Source of the DNA: a virus
IMG/VR virus record: IMGVR_UViG_3300047157_000093
Coordinates: 1 to 40,590 of that record
DNA: 40,590 bases
Reading direction: 5' to 3' (one strand)
Part shown: one piece after another, positions 29,326-38,534 of the stretch
How positions within the stretch are numbered: position 1 is the stretch's first letter
Layout of the letters: every line of letters begins with the position of its first letter
Notes under the pieces: generated by a model
The model's database searches: none
What the model saw: the letters and a program-made list of their open reading frames with translations, nothing else
What the model was told of the DNA's origin: nothing
Made by a program: the position numbers and the translations under genes

Positions 29326-31334
29326 ATTTTGTGTCCCTCTTCTACCGCCTTATCTTCTAGCGCGTGTAGCTTGGCGAGTACTTGATCGAGTCCGCTAACG
29401 ACGGCAGTCCGAAGTCCTTCGACAGTAGTCTCCTCAGTGATCGCGGATTTAATTGTCGAGAAGGTGTCGATCAGATCGACCCCCGCTATCATGGGAGACC
29501 CGTCCTTATAGAAGCTGGCCGAGTAAACGACGCTCCACTGAGTGGTGGGCTGACCTATACAGCCGAACATGCTGTAGGTGCCGTTCTTCGTTGGCATGAA
29601 GTTAGTGAAGTTGCCTTGGAATCCAGACACGCCTACTACTGTCGCACCAACACCATTCCGCTCCAGCCCCTGAGCCGTCTCTGGTGCAGGCGGCTGGTAG
29701 CTGGAATCCAGTGCGCCCACATCAGCGGCAGTCAGGGCAACCGCGCCCGTCTTGCCGTTCACGCTGTCAACTGGTGCCTTGTATGAGTTCGGCTTCGCAC
29801 CGACATCGCTGTAATCAAGCGTGACGTTGCCGGTCATGGCGTTGACGCTCGTTACTCCCGCTGGCTGAATAATGCTGTTGCCGTTTGCGTCTACGAATTC
29901 TACCGCCTGTACGGAGTCGGCAATGATCTGGAGCGCCTGCACAGACTGGAAGCCACTGATCCACGGCATGTCGCCCGTTATCCCATCAGGGATACCCTGA
30001 ATCTCGGAAGCGCCATGTAACTCAACGTCGCCGTCACGGCCTATGCTGAACGTGCCGCGATTCCCGCTGACGTACATGAAAGAGCCGTCTAGCGAGTTAG
30101 GGTCTTCTGAGTTCTTGTTGTAACCAATGCGCCCGTTGAACGGATAGTTCTCGTCGGCTGAGTCATCCCATACGATTTGGAATGTACCCTCGACTACGTC
30201 GTTCTTCTTTGTGCTATCAATCATGTCGGCGACTTTGCCGTCCACGTAAGTCTCAGTTGCGTAGCCAGTTAGGATTGGCTGGCCGTCCTGATCTAGGTAG
30301 CCGCTAGCGCTGATGCTAGTGAGGCCCATCATCTCGACTTCGTCAGATCCGATAGTCGTCTTAAAGATGTTTGTGTTTTCAGAGTTAGTCAGGTGGTAGT
30401 AGTGGCCAATGGCATTCCCGTCAACATCCTCGATGCCGTCAGAGTCCCATACGCCGCCAGCGTCAACCTCAGTCCACTCTCCGTTCTCTCTGCCGTACTG
30501 AAGGCCATCGAGTGGCGCTTCTGGAACGAAGACTGCGCCTGAGCCGTCTCCGCCAGCTACCCACTTGCCCTCTCCCGTCGCGCTACTGATAACGCGCTCA
30601 AGGGGGATGTCGTAAAGCTGATCGTCGTCAACAACGTCGGTTGTGATCTTGCTGGAGTATGAGTCGAGGTCGTCTAGGTCTACACCCAGTCCGCCGCCGG
30701 TAACAGACACCCAGTAAGCGCCTTCCCATACGTACTGCTCGCCGGTCACACCAACGTCAGTCCACATGTCGCCCTTCTGAGGGTTGGGTGGCGGTAACTC
30801 CTGCACGTAGTTCTGTGCGGTAGACTTAATCGCGTTGTCCCACTCGGCGATGATGCCGCTCAGGTTATCGAGCGCGTCCTGCACGTTGTCGCCCAGCAGG
30901 TTATCGTTGTCCTGCTCCACCTGACCAGCGTCAACCTCGTGTGGGTTGTCCTTGTCCCAGATGTGCGCCCAGATGGCGTTAAAGGCTACAGCGTTGAAGG
31001 TGCCGGTAATCGTCCCGCCGTTGGGGAATGGCACTGGTGCAACGTCGCCGTCTACGTACTTGTCATTCTGTAGCGTGGCAGTGCTCTCGATAGGAGTCAG
31101 CGATTGGTCTGCCGCGTTGAAGGTGGCGAAGCCAGCCTCACGGTTGCAGTCGTCATCGAAGGCCGCATAGAAAACGACAGAGCCGTCATCGATAGTGTCA
31201 GAGAAGTTAGTGTAGCCCTTGCTGGAGCCTTGGAGATAGAACTTGCCCACACCGTCACTGACGTTGGGCCTATCGAAACTCTCAGCGATCCAGTTACCAG
31301 CTACGGCACGCTCAAATAATTCTTGATTGGTCAT
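29322..31334 (-). CDS. Tail fibre/virion protein
   Basis: A 670-residue protein starting MTNQELFERAVAGNWIAESF at the ATG overlapping the preceding stop; the longer reading from 31379 is rejected. It contains PPPNPQKGDMWTDVGVTGEQ and a later W-containing module, common in phage fibres, and two SVN..TG.V.L...DVGA units (VTSVNAMTGNVTL, DSVNGKTGAVALTAADVGA). It ends in a helical coiled-coil-like tail. Beta-rich trimeric structure is expected; it probably attaches to the tail or head vertex with the next fibre. Confidence 0.7.
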   Translation of the reverse strand: MTNQELFERAVAGNWIAESFDRPNVSDGVGKFYLQGSSKGYTNFSDTIDDGSVVFYAAFDDDCNREAGFATFNAADQSLTPIESTATLQNDKYVDGDVAPVPFPNGGTITGTFNAVAFNAIWAHIWDKDNPHEVDAGQVEQDNDNLLGDNVQDALDNLSGIIAEWDNAIKSTAQNYVQELPPPNPQKGDMWTDVGVTGEQYVWEGAYWVSVTGGGLGVDLDDLDSYSSKITTDVVDDDQLYDIPLERVISSATGEGKWVAGGDGSGAVFVPEAPLDGLQYGRENGEWTEVDAGGVWDSDGIEDVDGNAIGHYYHLTNSENTNIFKTTIGSDEVEMMGLTSISASGYLDQDGQPILTGYATETYVDGKVADMIDSTKKNDVVEGTFQIVWDDSADENYPFNGRIGYNKNSEDPNSLDGSFMYVSGNRGTFSIGRDGDVELHGASEIQGIPDGITGDMPWISGFQSVQALQIIADSVQAVEFVDANGNSIIQPAGVTSVNAMTGNVTLDYSDVGAKPNSYKAPVDSVNGKTGAVALTAADVGALDSSYQPPAPETAQGLERNGVGATVVGVSGFQGNFTNFMPTKNGTYSMFGCIGQPTTQWSVVYSASFYKDGSPMIAGVDLIDTFSTIKSAITEETTVEGLRTAVVSGLDQVLAKLHALEDKAVEEGHKI

Positions 31335-31984
31335 ACAATGAGTCCGTCCGTATAAGTTCGTAGTGAGGGGCCAGACCATCGAGTCACTTGGTCGTCCTGA
31401 GCGATGCCCATGAGCGACTCCATGAAACGCACCTTATAGAGTTCAAACCCAACGGCGTCCTTAGCGAAGGCACAGATCTCAGCGCACAGTCCGAAGATGT
31501 ACGCGTCTGGATGCTTCTCCGTCAGCCAGTTGGTGTCAGTATCATTGCTGAGAGGCGGCACGGTCTGGTAATAGACCACCTCCAGCACTTGGTTATCAGT
31601 CGGTGGCGACACTTGGATCTGGTTAGCGATCACCGTGTAGTAACGCTGACGCTCTCGCCGATTAGTCCCGTTCATCTGCTCGGGGTTAACGTAGATCAGG
31701 GTCATGCCGCCCATAGGGTGAAGGCCGGTGCCCTGATTGATTGAGTTAGACCCACGCTCCACGAGTTCAACGTCGCGGAAGCCGCCCCAGTCTCCGGGCA
31801 ATCCGTAGTACTCCTTATCACGCTCCAGCCAGATCTGAGCACGTACAGCCTGCTCACCCGTTTTAAGGGCAGTATTGATCTTGGACTCCACCACCTTGGT
31901 GAAGCCCGGAAGCGCACCGACCAATTCCTGATCGTAACGATCAACGTAGGATTGAGCCGCGTCTTTAACTTGTTTGTAATTCAT
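31331..31984 (-). CDS. Head-to-tail adaptor-like protein (SU10-type)
   Basis: A 217-residue protein, largely helical at the start (MNYKQVKDAAQSYVDRYDQE), then SKINTALKTGEQAVRAQIWL, EYYGLPGDWGGFRDVELVER and a beta region with YYQTVPPLSND. This follows the pattern of podoviral adaptor proteins that bind below the portal (SU10-like adaptor; P22 gp4 analogue). It is placed between fibre genes rather than next to the portal, as in some relatives. It should bridge portal and nozzle. Confidence 0.68.
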   Translation of the reverse strand: MNYKQVKDAAQSYVDRYDQELVGALPGFTKVVESKINTALKTGEQAVRAQIWLERDKEYYGLPGDWGGFRDVELVERGSNSINQGTGLHPMGGMTLIYVNPEQMNGTNRRERQRYYTVIANQIQVSPPTDNQVLEVVYYQTVPPLSNDTDTNWLTEKHPDAYIFGLCAEICAFAKDAVGFELYKVRFMESLMGIAQDDQVTRWSGPSLRTYTDGLIV

Positions 31985-33558
31985 TAGAGTTCCCTAAACA
32001 CGTTGATGAACTCGATGCGCTGAGTCTCGCCGAGAGTTGCCGTATTCATTCCATACTGCCTCCCTTCCATCGGAAGGTTCAGCACCACCTCGCCATTATC
32101 GTTTAAGGCGTTTAGGTCGCCGGGCATGACGTTGCCGCCGAAGTAGACTTCGCCGGTCTTGGCGCTCGACACAACAACATAGCCAAAGCCGGTAAGTTCT
32201 ACTGCGCCTCTCCACCAATCTTTGTTGTTGATCTTGTAAACAATCGCCCTAGCGCCAGAGCCAACCACCGTTGGGGTCTGCAAGTCACTTTGCAAAAAGT
32301 GCCAATAGCCTTGGTCAAGGTTTACGCTGTTTGATGAATGCCCAAATACGCTAGTGGTGAACATCTGCTTCGCACTAGTGTTACCGACTGCGGTATCGAC
32401 ATACCCGACCGTCGCTAGATTAGTGGCGCTGTCTTGCTTGCCTTTGTAGTTGACCGCATCAGTGCCGCTTTCGTTGTGATACACACTAAGCAAATCTTTA
32501 TCAGCGCCATCGGCTGTCGCGCCCTTTAGTACAAAGCCATCCTTATTTGTGCCCGCCTTGGCGATCGTCACTTTGCCGTCAAACTTGATTCGGGTGGTCT
32601 GACCCTCTTGGATCGCCTTCGCGCCGGTCATCCCCAGATATTGAACCGACATTATGGGGTTGGTTCCCATGTTGATGCCGCCGGTCAGATTGCCGCCGGT
32701 CTTCCTTAGATAGCGAGCGTCCAGATCATCTAGTTGCAAGTCCTGCTCATTCACTTGGAAGAAGCGTACCTCACAAGTCTCACCGATCAGGAAGTTCTGA
32801 CCCTTGTCCTTTAACTCGACGTTAACCTCAGTTATGCCCGTCCCCGTTGGCGCGGACTTAACAGTAAACAACACGTAGTTAGCAGGCTCATCGAGATCAA
32901 CGATCTCAAGGTAGTCTCCGACCTCAACGTCAGTAAACCCGTGAGTAGTTCCCTCTAGGTCTATATTATTGAGCGTAATGACATTCTGGCTTGATGAGAG
33001 ATCATCAGACGCCAAAGCAAACTCGCCAGCGTTGCGTGGCATGTTATCGCCAATGAACCCGATATACTTCCACTGACCGTGCTCTCGCTGTACCAGTAGC
33101 GTCTCAAGCGCAAGCGCGATCTGGTCGATCTCGCCTTGCAGATGCCGGTCGCCGTCGTCTACGTATTCGGTCGTCGGCAGATCATCAATCTGATTGTCTA
33201 CGTATTCCCTTGTGGGCAGATCATCAATCTGCGCCTGTAGTCCTTCATCGACCTTGGTAAGCTGTCTTTCGAGACTTTCATTATCACCCTGAGACCAAGC
33301 GTAACAACGCAGAATCTGATCCTCGAACTTAATATGGGCGACAGTGTTTAAATTGGACTCTTGGTCTATCTTGGCGTCTAGGGCTTCGTCGCGCATTTGG
33401 CTGGTGCGATCAACCTCATTGATCAGTGCCAGTGTCGCGTCATCAGCCTCAGCGCCACCGCCCGCGAGCCACTTCTCGCCGTCGAAGGTGTACTTAACGC
33501 CGGTCTCTTCGTTGGTGAACGTGTCACCGTCTGCCCAAGGTTTATTTGGTAGGCTCAT
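31984..33558 (-). CDS. Tail-fibre/virion protein 2
   Basis: A 524-residue protein. MSLPNKPWADGDTFTNEETG followed by YTFDGEKWLAGGG is a fibre N-terminal module. Coiled-coil-like repeats TREYVDNQIDDLPTTEYVDD follow, then a beta domain (GEFALASDDLSSSQNVITLN to VGDYLEIVDLDE) also present in the upstream fibre gene. RYLRKTGGNLTGGINMG is typical of phage fibre shafts. Its stop/start contact with both neighbours suggests co-assembly. Confidence 0.7.
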   Translation of the reverse strand: MSLPNKPWADGDTFTNEETGVKYTFDGEKWLAGGGAEADDATLALINEVDRTSQMRDEALDAKIDQESNLNTVAHIKFEDQILRCYAWSQGDNESLERQLTKVDEGLQAQIDDLPTREYVDNQIDDLPTTEYVDDGDRHLQGEIDQIALALETLLVQREHGQWKYIGFIGDNMPRNAGEFALASDDLSSSQNVITLNNIDLEGTTHGFTDVEVGDYLEIVDLDEPANYVLFTVKSAPTGTGITEVNVELKDKGQNFLIGETCEVRFFQVNEQDLQLDDLDARYLRKTGGNLTGGINMGTNPIMSVQYLGMTGAKAIQEGQTTRIKFDGKVTIAKAGTNKDGFVLKGATADGADKDLLSVYHNESGTDAVNYKGKQDSATNLATVGYVDTAVGNTSAKQMFTTSVFGHSSNSVNLDQGYWHFLQSDLQTPTVVGSGARAIVYKINNKDWWRGAVELTGFGYVVVSSAKTGEVYFGGNVMPGDLNALNDNGEVVLNLPMEGRQYGMNTATLGETQRIEFINVFREL

Positions 33559-35453
33559 TAAATAATACCCCCAATCGTAATGTAGTAAGGCCCAGACCCA
33601 TTAGCGAAGTTGCCTCCATTCAGGGCAGTCTTGTTGGAGACATAGCAAAGAGCGTGGTCAGGATGAAAATCAATCCGGCTGATAGTGCCTGTTACCTTCA
33701 TCTTCCATCCACCACCTGATACCTCCCAGATAGTGAAGGGTATGTTATCGCTATAGCGAACGTCTTCACGGGGCGTATTGGTTCCCCAAGCGATGCCATC
33801 TCCATCTGTGGTGGCAAGTTCTAGGTGCTGATTACCCGTGCTTTCCTTTACCCACCACTGGAAATACCCATTCGGCAAGTTAACGATACTGCACATGAAC
33901 TTTAGACCGGGTGGCCTTGATGGGACGCCGTTGTAAGAATTGGAATCCACATACCCTTTAGTCGCCGCATGATGTGACTCGTTCGGCTCCTTTAGGTTAT
34001 ATACGCCAAGCTGACCACCCACGCTGTGTATTAGTGTCTTGTTCTTGCCTTCTGAGTTGTGTTGTCTAACCTTCCAGTCAGTGTCATCCGGTAGCTGGTT
34101 AGCGCCTTCGGTTTTAATCGTGACACGCTCAAAGTAATCGTTCAGGGTCAGAGTGTCTTGACGCAGGACTTCATCTTGCTGGTCAACGTAGGCCACAGTC
34201 GCTACGCCAGCAGGATCATACTGCGACAACATGACGAACCCGTATGGGCCGACAAACATTTCGTTTAGGTCGCCGTTGATCTTAGTGAAGCTGAAGAAGC
34301 CTTGCGACTCACTCGTAACTCGCAACTCGGCCATGCCCATAGCGCCATGCGCTAGACGGATGACATCGCCAACCCCGACTCGGTCAATATCGACAGGCGA
34401 GCCGTCAGCGTCAACATTGCTGATCTGAATGTGCGCCGCCTCTTCGATCTTGTAGACCATCTGCATGGTATCGTCGAGAAGGTTGAACTCGCCATGCCTC
34501 GGGGTCTGATTGCTCTGAGTGAAGTTCAGCGTATGCTCGCCGACCGCACCCTCGATCTGCTTCACCTTATTCTCAAGGGTGACTAGATCGCTTTTGATTT
34601 CTTGCTGTACGCCTTCGCCAACTTTGACTCGGCCCTCAATCGCACTCTGCTCGCCTAATGCGTGAACGATCTCAGCGGCGATGGTCTCTTGCCTAGACTC
34701 TCCGGTATCCAGTCGCTGAAGTATCTGCGCCTGTACAACCTCGCCTTCCTCGACCCGTGCGCCCAATGGGGAACAGGGGAACCAGCCATCATTCGCGTAC
34801 ACGAACAACTCAAGCCTGCCAGTGTCATACCAGCACAGCCCTTCCTCGGGATTCTCAGGCGGGTCTTCAGAGACTATCGTACCGACTGGTAACTCGATAG
34901 CGTCGATCTGCTCGGTGACCCACTCCTCTTTTGCGTAGCCGGTGAGGTCAACGCCGTCAGGAACGTCGATAGCGTCGATCTGGTCTTGCAGTACCTTGTC
35001 GCCGTCAGTCGCGACCTTGATGGCCGCGTTCAGGACGTTAAGTTCGGTTTCGTCTACGTACTCAATCGTAGCGTATTCGCTAAGGTCTACGTCACCGCCC
35101 TCGATGCCATCGATCTCTTGTTCGAGTCGCTGGATCTCACTGGCGATGAATCGGTTAGCGTCTTTCTGGTTCTCTAGTTCGGGTAACTCTTTGGTGGGCA
35201 TAAACTGCCCGCGTGCATTTCGCAAGGGGTCATCAGGCTCCAGCCCGACCATACTGGTAGTAACCTCACCAGTCTCGCCCCCAACAGGGAAATCGGCACG
35301 CACGTTCGCACCGCCCTTAATCCCAACGACTTCCATGCCCTCGGTATCGGTAATCTTATTGAAGTCCGAAAACTTCTTAGTCGTAGCCTCGCGTACTGAA
35401 CCCTCCGCCTTAACGAAGAGTTTCGGGAGCCAGTCTGGGATCAGTGACTTCAT
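33558..35453 (-). CDS. Tail-fibre/virion protein 1
   Basis: A 631-residue protein. The start MKSLIPDWLPKLFVKAEGSV is amphipathic and may anchor the fibre. Long helical coiled-coil stretches follow (LSEYATIEYVDETELNVLNA and several IDAI repeats), then PPENPEEGLCWYDTGRLELF, and a beta domain (GEFNLLDDTMQMVYKIEEAA to VGVGDVIRLAHG) related to that in the next gene. The C-terminal 120 residues look like a globular tip with Trp/Gly content and may bind receptor. Confidence 0.7.
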   Translation of the reverse strand: MKSLIPDWLPKLFVKAEGSVREATTKKFSDFNKITDTEGMEVVGIKGGANVRADFPVGGETGEVTTSMVGLEPDDPLRNARGQFMPTKELPELENQKDANRFIASEIQRLEQEIDGIEGGDVDLSEYATIEYVDETELNVLNAAIKVATDGDKVLQDQIDAIDVPDGVDLTGYAKEEWVTEQIDAIELPVGTIVSEDPPENPEEGLCWYDTGRLELFVYANDGWFPCSPLGARVEEGEVVQAQILQRLDTGESRQETIAAEIVHALGEQSAIEGRVKVGEGVQQEIKSDLVTLENKVKQIEGAVGEHTLNFTQSNQTPRHGEFNLLDDTMQMVYKIEEAAHIQISNVDADGSPVDIDRVGVGDVIRLAHGAMGMAELRVTSESQGFFSFTKINGDLNEMFVGPYGFVMLSQYDPAGVATVAYVDQQDEVLRQDTLTLNDYFERVTIKTEGANQLPDDTDWKVRQHNSEGKNKTLIHSVGGQLGVYNLKEPNESHHAATKGYVDSNSYNGVPSRPPGLKFMCSIVNLPNGYFQWWVKESTGNQHLELATTDGDGIAWGTNTPREDVRYSDNIPFTIWEVSGGGWKMKVTGTISRIDFHPDHALCYVSNKTALNGGNFANGSGPYYITIGGII

Positions 35454-35675
35454 TTATTTCTCCGGTGCTAGGAACTTCTCGCCACTTTCCTCGGTCATCA
35501 CATTACCGGCCTCAGTAGCCAGCATGCGGACAGGAGGCTCGTTCGGGTCGGGAGGGCTGAGGTTCTTCAACTCCTCCATGTTTATGTAGGCACCCGTTGT
35601 GTGCCATGTCTTGCCGCCGCCTGCCTTGACGCCAGTGACGCCTCGGTTACGGGTTCGGTGCATAATGAGTGGCAT
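35454..35675 (-). CDS. Hypothetical small virion-module protein
   Basis: A 73-residue protein, MPLIMHRTRNRGVTGVKAGG, with a basic N-terminus and acidic, Pro-rich C-terminus (NLSPPDPNEPPVRM). No family is recognised. It fits exactly between its neighbours (1-nt and 0-nt gaps). Position after the capsid-associated gene suggests a small head or neck component. Confidence 0.58.
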   Translation of the reverse strand: MPLIMHRTRNRGVTGVKAGGGKTWHTTGAYINMEELKNLSPPDPNEPPVRMLATEAGNVMTEESGEKFLAPEK

Positions 35676-35676
35676 A

Positions 35677-36021
35677 TCAGATCCTAAAGTTGTCGTTCAG
35701 CATGAACGGTTTAATGTCTTCCTCTTGGAAGAAGCTAGCGAACTCGCGCTGTTGATCCTTAGCGCCGAGTTGCAGGAATCCTTTGTAACGTCCATCGTGG
35801 GAGCGCCCGTCGTTGGCCGCGCTAAACACTTCGATGGGAATGGTCGCAACCATACGGAAGCCATCCAGATCTCTGGTGCCGCCGTCGTTGCGTACTGCCT
35901 GAGCCAACTCTGCTACTGCGTCGTAGTTAGCCGCGTACTTGCGGACATACATCTTATCTTCGTGGGCCGAGTGCTTCCACTCAACTCCCGTTCCGTTTTC
36001 AACGTAGTGTAGGTCGGTCAT
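35677..36021 (-). CDS. Hypothetical head-associated protein
   Basis: A 114-residue protein, MTDLHYVENGTGVEWKHSAH, beginning with an extended segment followed by a helix (NYDAVAELAQAVRNDGGTRD) and strands (FRMVATIPIEVFSA). AAGGATCAAGG is just upstream of the ATG. It is the first gene after the capsid terminator, so it should be made at a lower level than the capsid. It may be a head decoration or completion factor; that is inference. Confidence 0.58.
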   Translation of the reverse strand: MTDLHYVENGTGVEWKHSAHEDKMYVRKYAANYDAVAELAQAVRNDGGTRDLDGFRMVATIPIEVFSAANDGRSHDGRYKGFLQLGAKDQQREFASFFQEEDIKPFMLNDNFRI

Positions 36022-36047
36022 CCTTGATCCTTGAATTCTGGTCGAAT

Positions 36048-36079
36048 GAAAATAGCCCCCAGCCCGAAGGCATGGGGGC
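36048..36079 (-). terminator. Rho-independent terminator after the capsid gene
   Basis: On the minus strand the stem GCCCCCA/TGGGGGC (36073-36079 with 36055-36061) encloses GCC-TTCG-GGC, a very stable UUCG tetraloop, and is followed by TATTTT. It lies 9 nt past the capsid stop, with no obvious promoter before the next gene at 36021. It therefore probably works as a partial terminator that keeps capsid mRNA abundant relative to downstream tail genes. Confidence 0.88.
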
Positions 36080-36087
36080 GTTTAGCT

Positions 36088-37170
36088 TTACTCTACTGCT
36101 TCCGCTGATCCGTCAACGCCGGTAATCATGGCGTGGGCTTTCTCAGTGTGTACACGCAGTCCCCAGTCAACACTGATCTGACGCTTCTCTGCCAGTCCAG
36201 TCTTAGCCAAGGTATCCGTGCGGTAGCCTTCCAAGTAGGACAGAGATACATACTCTGGATCCAACAGGAAGATGTTGTCGCTCTCGCTGGTAACAAGACC
36301 AGTTCCAGCGTCAACGGCACCGTTGCCCGGTTGCAGTCGGTTAGGTACTAACTTAACCGTGCCGAAGTCGGAGATGATGACGTTAACAGAGGCGAGTGCC
36401 TTAGCCTTGTCACCACTCTTACCTTGGTCTGCTTGCAGAGTCGCGATACGGGCAGTCTCGTTGAACATGTACGTCGAGATGCCAGTGATCACTGAAGGAG
36501 TAGACATCAGTACTGATACCTCACCACCTTCCTCATACACGGACTGGATAGCGTCCTTGATGCACTTAAACGACACAGGTGCCGCCGTGCCAGCCGTAGC
36601 CGCCGCAGTCAGGCCACTGGTGTAGTTGTATCCACCAGCAGTACCGGCAGTGCCGTCAGCATTGAAGACAGAAGTCTCAATCCATGAAGGCAGTCCACCA
36701 GTGATACCTGCAACAGCGTCTGTACCGGCCTTAGAGCCTTGGTTGTACAGAGAGGCCGCTTCTACGTCACGTCGGATCTCTTGGTTAGCGCGGGTCAGCC
36801 TATAGGCCAATTCCTTCGCTCTCCCGATTGTGTCCGAACTATCCGCCCGGTAAGACACCGCGATCACCTTGTCGGAGATCTGCGAATGGTTACCAACACG
36901 GCCGCCAGTGATCGAAACGAGGTCGCCCGCGTCCTGACCATCTACACGCTGGTTGTTCAGCATGGGTGGGTTCAGTTCATCGAGAACCCAATCGAACCGC
37001 TCATTCTTATGGCTCGTTTTACCGACCATGTCGGTGAATGGCAAAGGAATTCGACTGATATCGAAAATTTTGTCCATTACGTCTTCGTGAATTACTCCTC
37101 CGGTCTCGATTGACTTGAGGTTAAAGGCATCCACGTTGCCTGTCGTAGGGGCTAGGGTTGAATTAGCCAT
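36088..37170 (-). CDS. Major capsid protein (SU10/DUF5309-like)
   Basis: A 360-residue protein. The N-terminus (STLAPTTGNVDAFNLKSIET) and the segment ISRIPLPFTDMVGKTSHKNE resemble the SU10-type HK97-fold capsid family recalled as DUF5309. Later segments LVSITGGRVGNHSQISDKVI, then SVYEEGGEVSVLMSTPSVIT and VNVIISDFGTVKLVPNRLQ, fit the same family. Length is close to expectation. It forms the icosahedral shell on the scaffold encoded upstream. GGGAGAG precedes the start, and a strong terminator follows. Confidence 0.82.
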   Translation of the reverse strand: MANSTLAPTTGNVDAFNLKSIETGGVIHEDVMDKIFDISRIPLPFTDMVGKTSHKNERFDWVLDELNPPMLNNQRVDGQDAGDLVSITGGRVGNHSQISDKVIAVSYRADSSDTIGRAKELAYRLTRANQEIRRDVEAASLYNQGSKAGTDAVAGITGGLPSWIETSVFNADGTAGTAGGYNYTSGLTAAATAGTAAPVSFKCIKDAIQSVYEEGGEVSVLMSTPSVITGISTYMFNETARIATLQADQGKSGDKAKALASVNVIISDFGTVKLVPNRLQPGNGAVDAGTGLVTSESDNIFLLDPEYVSLSYLEGYRTDTLAKTGLAEKRQISVDWGLRVHTEKAHAMITGVDGSAEAVE

Positions 37171-37173
37171 GAT

Positions 37174-38283
37174 TTACTCTCCCATAAGGAGGCTCGCTAC
37201 TGCGTCTCTTTCCAACATCCTTTTGTTGGCACCTTTCGCGTTTTTAGCGGCCTGCACTAGACTATCGACCTGTGACTTTTTCTTCTGCACAAATCGTCCA
37301 TTTGCCGCGCGTTGCATCTTGGGAGCCTTCTTCACCTTCTTCTCGGCGACGGTTTTGCCTTGATCGTACAGCATCGCCTTACGGAGGGTTACCACATGGC
37401 GCGACATCGTCACGTCCTGTAATTCCTCATCAGGGAAGCCGTTCTCTCTGGCGTACTGGATGATCTGGTGCATCTCTGCACCCATCTTCTCTTCGTCGTT
37501 CCACTCGGGGACTGCTTGGGTTAGCGCCACCCTCTCATGCGCCAGCGTCTCTTGACGCTCTCGCTGAAAGACTTCGTCAGCCTGCTGGTTCTGGAATTGA
37601 ACCTGCTGGCCTACCGCTTCGCCCATCTGCTGTAGTTCCTGTTGCCTATACTGGAACTCCTGCTGTTTAGCCGCCCACTCAGCCGGGTCAGTCATTCTTA
37701 GCTGATCCCAATTGATGGTGTTGAATTCTCCCATCAGCTTCTGCTCTAGTGCGTTCCCAATGTTCTGGATGTACTGGAGCCGTTGGCTGATAGTCTCTGC
37801 AACTTGCGTGCGTTCGGACTCGAACGTCTTACGCTCCTCCGCAAGGACTTGGGATTTCTCCTCATTAGCCTTGTAGTATTGCGTCTGACTGATCGCGTCC
37901 TTGAGTGAGACGTGCTCGTCCTTTCCATTGACCTTTAGCTTTACAAAGACATCGCCGTCGTCATCTACCGTCAGCTTATCATTGTCTAGCCCGAGTTCAT
38001 TGGCTAAGGCTTCGAGACCGCCTACCTCTTCATGGTCGTCTACTGCTTCCTCTAGCTGGGACTCTTCCGTTTCGACATCGCCGTCTTCAAAGCCTGCTGA
38101 TTCTGCCTCGACTTCTTCCGAGGTTTCTTCTTCGCCGTAATCAACGGGTGTGTTGCTTACGTCATCGGGCGCACCAATCTGGTGTGCCTCTTCTTTGTCG
38201 CCTGATACTAATAGTTCAGCGACCTGATCGACTGCACTAGCGCCCGTATCCGTAGAATTAGGGTGGACTGCACCTTCGCTCAT
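37174..38283 (-). CDS. Capsid scaffolding protein
   Basis: A 369-residue, acidic N-terminus (many Glu/Asp through about residue 110), then Gln-rich long helices and a Lys/Arg-rich C-terminus (EKKVKKAPKMQRAANGRF). Position between portal and capsid genes and this charge pattern are typical of podoviral scaffolds, which hold the capsid in shape and leave or are degraded on DNA packaging. The basic C-terminus is the usual capsid-binding end. Assignment rests on context and composition. Confidence 0.75.
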   Translation of the reverse strand: MSEGAVHPNSTDTGASAVDQVAELLVSGDKEEAHQIGAPDDVSNTPVDYGEEETSEEVEAESAGFEDGDVETEESQLEEAVDDHEEVGGLEALANELGLDNDKLTVDDDGDVFVKLKVNGKDEHVSLKDAISQTQYYKANEEKSQVLAEERKTFESERTQVAETISQRLQYIQNIGNALEQKLMGEFNTINWDQLRMTDPAEWAAKQQEFQYRQQELQQMGEAVGQQVQFQNQQADEVFQRERQETLAHERVALTQAVPEWNDEEKMGAEMHQIIQYARENGFPDEELQDVTMSRHVVTLRKAMLYDQGKTVAEKKVKKAPKMQRAANGRFVQKKKSQVDSLVQAAKNAKGANKRMLERDAVASLLMGE

Positions 38284-38534
38284 ATATCATCTCCTTCGTG
38301 TTGTTTTTCGGCCAATATGCCGGTGGTGACTAACTCCTTGAGGAAATCCTCTAGGTTGGTTAGCGCAATCGCTTGGCTTCTAATATCGTAGTCATCCTCT
38401 TGGTTGCGATCACTACAGAAGGTCTCGAACAGCGCCCATTTGCGTTGCTCGATGTGTTCCTCAATTAGGGACAGTTCTTTCTTCGCCTGCCTGCCCCTTC
38501 TTGCTTCCCTTATCAGTTGCCCGTCCTGAGCCAT
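38280..38534 (-). CDS. Hypothetical protein between portal and scaffold
   Basis: An 84-residue, highly charged helical protein, MAQDGQLIREARRGRQAKKE. It overlaps the portal 3' end by 74 nt and the scaffold start by ATGA. AAGGAAAG precedes the ATG. Small genes occupy this place in related phages and might act in head assembly; the role is unknown. Confidence 0.62.
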   Translation of the reverse strand: MAQDGQLIREARRGRQAKKELSLIEEHIEQRKWALFETFCSDRNQEDDYDIRSQAIALTNLEDFLKELVTTGILAEKQHEGDDI

